DNA of 34,844 nucleotides from Caulobacteraceae bacterium (GTDB taxonomy: Bacteria > Pseudomonadota > Alphaproteobacteria > Caulobacterales > Caulobacteraceae), in contig JAIEQC010000055.1 of the NCBI GenBank assembly GCA_019748055.1, positions 1-34,844 of the forward strand, read 5' to 3'. The translations under genes and the position numbers were made by a program. A model generated the notes under the pieces. That model did not search any database, was not told the origin of the DNA, and saw nothing but the letters and a program-made list of their open reading frames with translations. Position 1 is the stretch's first letter, and each line of letters opens with the position of its first letter. This document shows, in pieces, positions 31,918 through 34,844 of the stretch.

Positions 31918-33333
31918 CTATTGCGCCGGTCGTAAGGCCCTGAAGTCCACGTCCGAGTTGGCCAGCAGCCACAGGAAGGCGGCCCAGGCGGCGACGTTCT
32001 GGTCCATGGCGTCCGGATCGATCCGGTCCAGCACGTCGTCGGCGGTGTGGTGCCAGTCGAAATAGTCGGTGCCGTCCTGGTTCAGGCGGAAGGCGGGAAC
32101 GCCCATCGCCACGGTCGGACCGGTGTCGGGGCCGCCGCCGGTCGCCGGCGCACCGTCCCAGATGATGCCCAGCGGGGCCAGCACGGACATGGCCGCCTTC
32201 TGGAAGTCGGTGTTTCCGGCTCCCGCCGGCAGGGCGAGGCTGTAGATGCGTCCGGCGCCGAAATCGCTTTCGGAGATGGCGACATGACCGCCCATGCCGT
32301 CGCGGCGGCGCTCGGCATAGAAGCGGCCGCCGGCCAGACCCTGTGCGGGCGGCGGCTGGCTGACCTCTTCGGCGCCCCACCACACGACGCGGATCGTGCG
32401 GCGCGGCTTGACCGGCATGTCGGCGATCAGGGCCAGGGCCGCGGCGGTGATGGCCACGCCCGCGCCATCGTCGATGGCGCCGGTGCCGAGGTCCCAGCTG
32501 TCGAGGTGGCCGCCGATGACGATGACCTCGTCGGGGTTCGTGCCGACCACTTCTCCGATGACGTTCTGGGACTTGCTCTCGCGACCGTATCCGCTGGTGG
32601 AGGTCAAGCGCAGGCGGATCGGCTGGTCGGACCGGGCCACGATGCGGCGCACCTGATCGGCGTCGGGCGGGCTCATGGCGAAGGCCGGCACCTGTCCCTC
32701 GCCCACCGTGGTCGCGCCGGCATGGGCGAAGCGGTGGTCGTGGGTGCCCAACGACCTCAGAACGAAGGCGACCGCGCCCCGTTTGCCGGCCTCGATCGGG
32801 CCGCGTCCGCGGATGGGCGAGGTGGCGCCGTAGCCGCGCCCGTCCTGGGCCTGCACCGTGTCCTGCAGCACCATGGCGATCTTGCCGGTCAGTGAGCCCA
32901 TCGGCGCATCCAGCAGCTGCTGGAAGGTCTCGAACACCACGACCTCGCCCTCGATGCCGCCGCGAGGCGTGGCGGGCGAGCCGCCGAGCGCGACGACCAC
33001 CAGCGGCTGGGGGAAGGGCGCCAGGATCTCCGCCGTCGCCGTGCCGCGCTCCCAATAGGCTAGCGGGAAGCTCTCGACCTCGACGTTCGTGAAGCCCAGC
33101 TCGCGGAACAGCTCCGCGCCCCAGGCGGCCGAGGCCTGTTCGGACGGCGAGCCCGCCAAACGCGGGCCGAAGCGCGTGGTCAGGTCGCTGACGATCTCAT
33201 AGCCGGCGTTGTCGGCCAGCGCCCGGTCGCGCAGTTGGACGGCTTGCGCCACCACGTCTGGCGACTGGGCCAGGGCGGGCGTCGCGGCCAGCATCAGGGC
33301 GGACAGGGCCACGGCGGCGAACGATCGGGTCAA
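31918..33333 (-). CDS. M28 family zinc aminopeptidase, secreted
   Basis: A 471-residue exported metallopeptidase. The signal peptide (MTRSFAAVALSALMLAATPALAQ) is followed by an N-terminal segment, a PA-like insert (about 105-215, VVVFETF...GKIAMVLQ), and the M28 catalytic core. Zinc ligands and neighbours are visible in order: GGHLDSWDLGTGAIDDGAG (His, bridging Asp), WWGAEE (catalytic Glu pair), SESDFG and WHHTADD. It likely removes N-terminal residues of periplasmic or extracellular peptides. The gene ends six bases before the tRNA-Leu 5' end. Confidence 0.9.
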   Translation of the reverse strand: MTRSFAAVALSALMLAATPALAQSPDVVAQAVQLRDRALADNAGYEIVSDLTTRFGPRLAGSPSEQASAAWGAELFRELGFTNVEVESFPLAYWERGTATAEILAPFPQPLVVVALGGSPATPRGGIEGEVVVFETFQQLLDAPMGSLTGKIAMVLQDTVQAQDGRGYGATSPIRGRGPIEAGKRGAVAFVLRSLGTHDHRFAHAGATTVGEGQVPAFAMSPPDADQVRRIVARSDQPIRLRLTSTSGYGRESKSQNVIGEVVGTNPDEVIVIGGHLDSWDLGTGAIDDGAGVAITAAALALIADMPVKPRRTIRVVWWGAEEVSQPPPAQGLAGGRFYAERRRDGMGGHVAISESDFGAGRIYSLALPAGAGNTDFQKAAMSVLAPLGIIWDGAPATGGGPDTGPTVAMGVPAFRLNQDGTDYFDWHHTADDVLDRIDPDAMDQNVAAWAAFLWLLANSDVDFRALRPAQ

Positions 33334-33392
33334 GGCGCATCCTCCAGCAAGGACGCAGGCGTAGCGCGATCCGTTGCCTGACGGAACGGGGA

Positions 33393-33632
33393 TCAGCCGT
33401 TCTGGAAATACGGCTCGACCGGGCCCTGCAGCTTGACGGTCAGGGCCTTGCCGCGACGGTCCACACGGTTGCCGACGGCCAGGCGGACCCAGCCTTCGGA
33501 CACGCAGTATTCCTCGACGTTCGTCTTCTCCTCGCCCTTGAAGCGGACGCCCACGCCGCGCGCCAGCAGATCGGCGTCGTGGAAGGGGCTGTCGGGATCG
33601 ACGGACAGGCGGTCGGGAGGGGTGTCGCTCAT
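33393..33632 (-). CDS. DUF3297 small protein
   Basis: A 79-residue product with DRLSVDPDSPFHDADLLARGVGVRFKGEEKTNVEEYC and VRLAVGNRVDRRGKALTVKL, the DUF3297 pattern. Members are often misnamed glutathione peroxidase; the sequence has no peroxidase active site, and the function is unknown. The family is widespread in alpha- and gammaproteobacteria. Confidence 0.84.
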   Translation of the reverse strand: MSDTPPDRLSVDPDSPFHDADLLARGVGVRFKGEEKTNVEEYCVSEGWVRLAVGNRVDRRGKALTVKLQGPVEPYFQNG

Positions 33633-33687
33633 GGCGGGGGCTTAGCCGAGGCGAGGGCCGCCGGTAAAGCCCGCGTCGCGCGTCGCC

Positions 33688-34596
33688 CTACTCCACCGAC
33701 TGGCGCGGGCGCTGCTGCGGGGCCGGAGGAGTGGCGGCGGGCGCGGTCTGCGGCTGGGCCCGGGCAGGCGTGCTCTGCGGCGGGCGGCTCTGGGTGCGGC
33801 GCGCCTGGGTCGGCCGCGTCGACTGCTGGCGCGGGGGCGTCGTCGCGGCTCGCTGGGGCTGAGGCTGTGCGGGTGGCGTCGCGGCCGGGGCTGTGCCTGC
33901 AGCTGGAGCGGTGGTCGTGGGCCCAGGAGTGGCGGGAGGCGCCGCGGTCGGCGCCGTCGCCGCGGCGGCGCGGGCGGCCAGGGGCGCGGACTGGAAGCGG
34001 GCGGCCAGCTTCTCGGTCAAGGCGCGGGCCTGGGCGGGCGGCATCTGGGCCATGATGGCGGCCAGGGTGCGCGGGCGCATGGCGGCGGCGACGGGCAGCA
34101 GCACCGAATCGTCCAGCTGGGAGAAGACGGCCGCGGCCTCGCGCGGGCGCATGGCGGAATAGACGGCGACCAGGCGGTCGGTCTCGGCCTTGGCTTTCTC
34201 GTCGACCTGACCCAGCAGGCCCTCGACCTCGCCCTTCACCTTTTCCAGTTCGGCGGTCTGCTCGGCCAGCTTCTGCTCGGCGGCGGCCAGCAGGGGCAGC
34301 ATGGTGGCGAAGTCCGCGTCGCGGGCGTCCAGCTCCTTGCGGCGGTCGCCCAGCGAGGAGATGACGCGCAGCTCGGCCGGCGAAATGCCGATCTGGGCCG
34401 CCAGCTGCTCCTCCGACAGGGCGCACACGGCGGTGGCAGGGTTGGCGTTCGGCGCGGCGGCCGCGGCGGGCGCGGCCTCCTCGGCCCAGGCCTTGGCGCC
34501 CTCGAACAGGCCGGGGGCCACACCGATGGCGCGGACGGCGATCACGCCGCCGATCGCGACGGCGGCCAGGGGCAGGATGCGGGGCAGCTTGCTCAT
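33688..34596 (-). CDS. MotE-like flagellar protein
   Basis: A 302-residue inner-membrane protein: an N-terminal span (about 8-26), a coiled coil (about 85-125), a MgtE-N-like helical domain with YSAMRPREAAAVFSQLDD and AAMRPRTLAAIMAQMPPAQA (about 140-190), then a long Pro/Ala/Gln-rich tail. This architecture matches MotE, a chaperone for the periplasmic motility protein MotC in rhizobia, and related alphaproteobacterial flagellar proteins. The gene starts 17 bp after the upstream DUF6468-like gene, with GAGGAGG overlapping that stop. The tail is probably disordered. Confidence 0.75.
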   Translation of the reverse strand: MSKLPRILPLAAVAIGGVIAVRAIGVAPGLFEGAKAWAEEAAPAAAAAPNANPATAVCALSEEQLAAQIGISPAELRVISSLGDRRKELDARDADFATMLPLLAAAEQKLAEQTAELEKVKGEVEGLLGQVDEKAKAETDRLVAVYSAMRPREAAAVFSQLDDSVLLPVAAAMRPRTLAAIMAQMPPAQARALTEKLAARFQSAPLAARAAAATAPTAAPPATPGPTTTAPAAGTAPAATPPAQPQPQRAATTPPRQQSTRPTQARRTQSRPPQSTPARAQPQTAPAATPPAPQQRPRQSVE

Positions 34597-34613
34597 TCGG
34601 ATGCGCGCCCTCC

Positions 34614-34844
34614 TCAGGCGGCGAACAGGTCGTCGTCTTGGGCTCGCACGGGCCGGTTAGGGTTCCGTTCCGACACAGGGTTAGCGGTCATGGCGCGCAC
34701 GATGGCGGCGACGTCGTCCCGTCCGGCGCCGGCTCCCGGACCGGCCAGCGCCTGGATGCGCTGGGCCAGCGAGGCCATGCGGTCGGCGGGTTCGGCGAGG
34801 GTCGGAGCGGGCGCCGGGCGCTCGACGCGCGGCGCGGCGGCCGG
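34614..34844 (-). CDS. Likely DUF6468-type flagellar-locus protein, C-terminal part only
   Basis: Seventy-six codons reach a TGA at 34614-34616 and remain open to the window edge. The translation is Pro/Ala-rich, then RMASLAQRIQALAG and ends ...RAQDDDLFAA. An acidic DDDLF end directly ahead of MotE is typical of DUF6468 proteins that sit between fliM/fliL and motE in alphaproteobacteria. The identity rests mainly on that context. Confidence 0.5.
   Translation of the reverse strand, partial: PAAAPRVERPAPAPTLAEPADRMASLAQRIQALAGPGAGAGRDDVAAIVRAMTANPVSERNPNRPVRAQDDDLFAA

Noticed and set aside
30324..31943. Plus-strand open frame (539 codons) opposite pyk
   Set aside because: Antisense of pyruvate kinase and the tRNA; composition is Gln/His/Gly-rich with no family.

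Overview
This is a GC-rich chromosomal stretch from an alphaproteobacterium, almost certainly Caulobacterales and most like Brevundimonas. I base that on the gene content: RcdA (CtrA-degradation adaptor) and a DUF1013/TrcR cell-cycle regulator, DUF1192, DUF465, DUF3297 and DUF6468 small proteins, a MotE-type flagellar protein, Caulobacter-style promoter elements, and a GC-rich interspersed palindromic repeat. It is mostly core genome. I see no insertion sequence, phage gene, integrase or CRISPR array. No gap between genes exceeds 300 bp.

Layout. 1-2674 (minus): thiE, a MASE1-type membrane histidine kinase and a truncated secreted Pro/Ala-rich protein. 2718-3612: an iron-storage pair, bfd and bfr, each preceded by a Fur-like box. 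3611-6097: an ABC-2 exporter (minus) divergent from a DUF2975 membrane protein plus a YozG-type HTH regulator, with two palindromic sites between them. 6164-8845: cytochrome bd oxidase cydA-cydB and a DUF2474 small subunit whose only plausible start codons are ATC/ATT. 8901-14945: a small membrane protein, efp, a SuhB-type phosphatase, an MsbA-related exporter, rpmE and a YcbB-type L,D-transpeptidase. 14949-20051: rcdA, DUF1192, quinone oxidoreductase, a CVNH/beta-gamma-crystallin secreted protein, trcR, DUF465, ubiX, TIGR02444 and a second DUF465. 20058-25468: a short diguanylate cyclase, purE-purK, a GDSL autotransporter esterase, an M23 peptidase and a small membrane protein. 25626-28824: an ABC ATPase, a permease that changes in frame into a DNA-3-methyladenine glycosylase (Tag), and rnhB. 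28821-34844 (minus): a small membrane protein, an orphan D12-class DNA adenine methylase, pyruvate kinase whose frame runs on through an interspersed repeat, tRNA-Leu(TAA), an M28 peptidase, DUF3297, MotE and the C-terminus of a DUF6468-like protein.

How the genes work together. Several themes recur: iron storage and release (bfd/bfr), low-oxygen respiration (cydAB plus DUF2474), purine and thiamine synthesis, envelope remodelling (L,D-transpeptidase, M23, MsbA-like exporter, autotransporter) and cell-cycle/motility control (RcdA, TrcR, GGDEF, MotE). The most unusual items are the permease-Tag fusion, the extended pyruvate kinase frame over a repeat that is open in all three frames on that strand, the CVNH plus beta-gamma-crystallin architecture, the non-AUG DUF2474 gene, and the paired palindromes controlling an apparent self-regulated transporter module.
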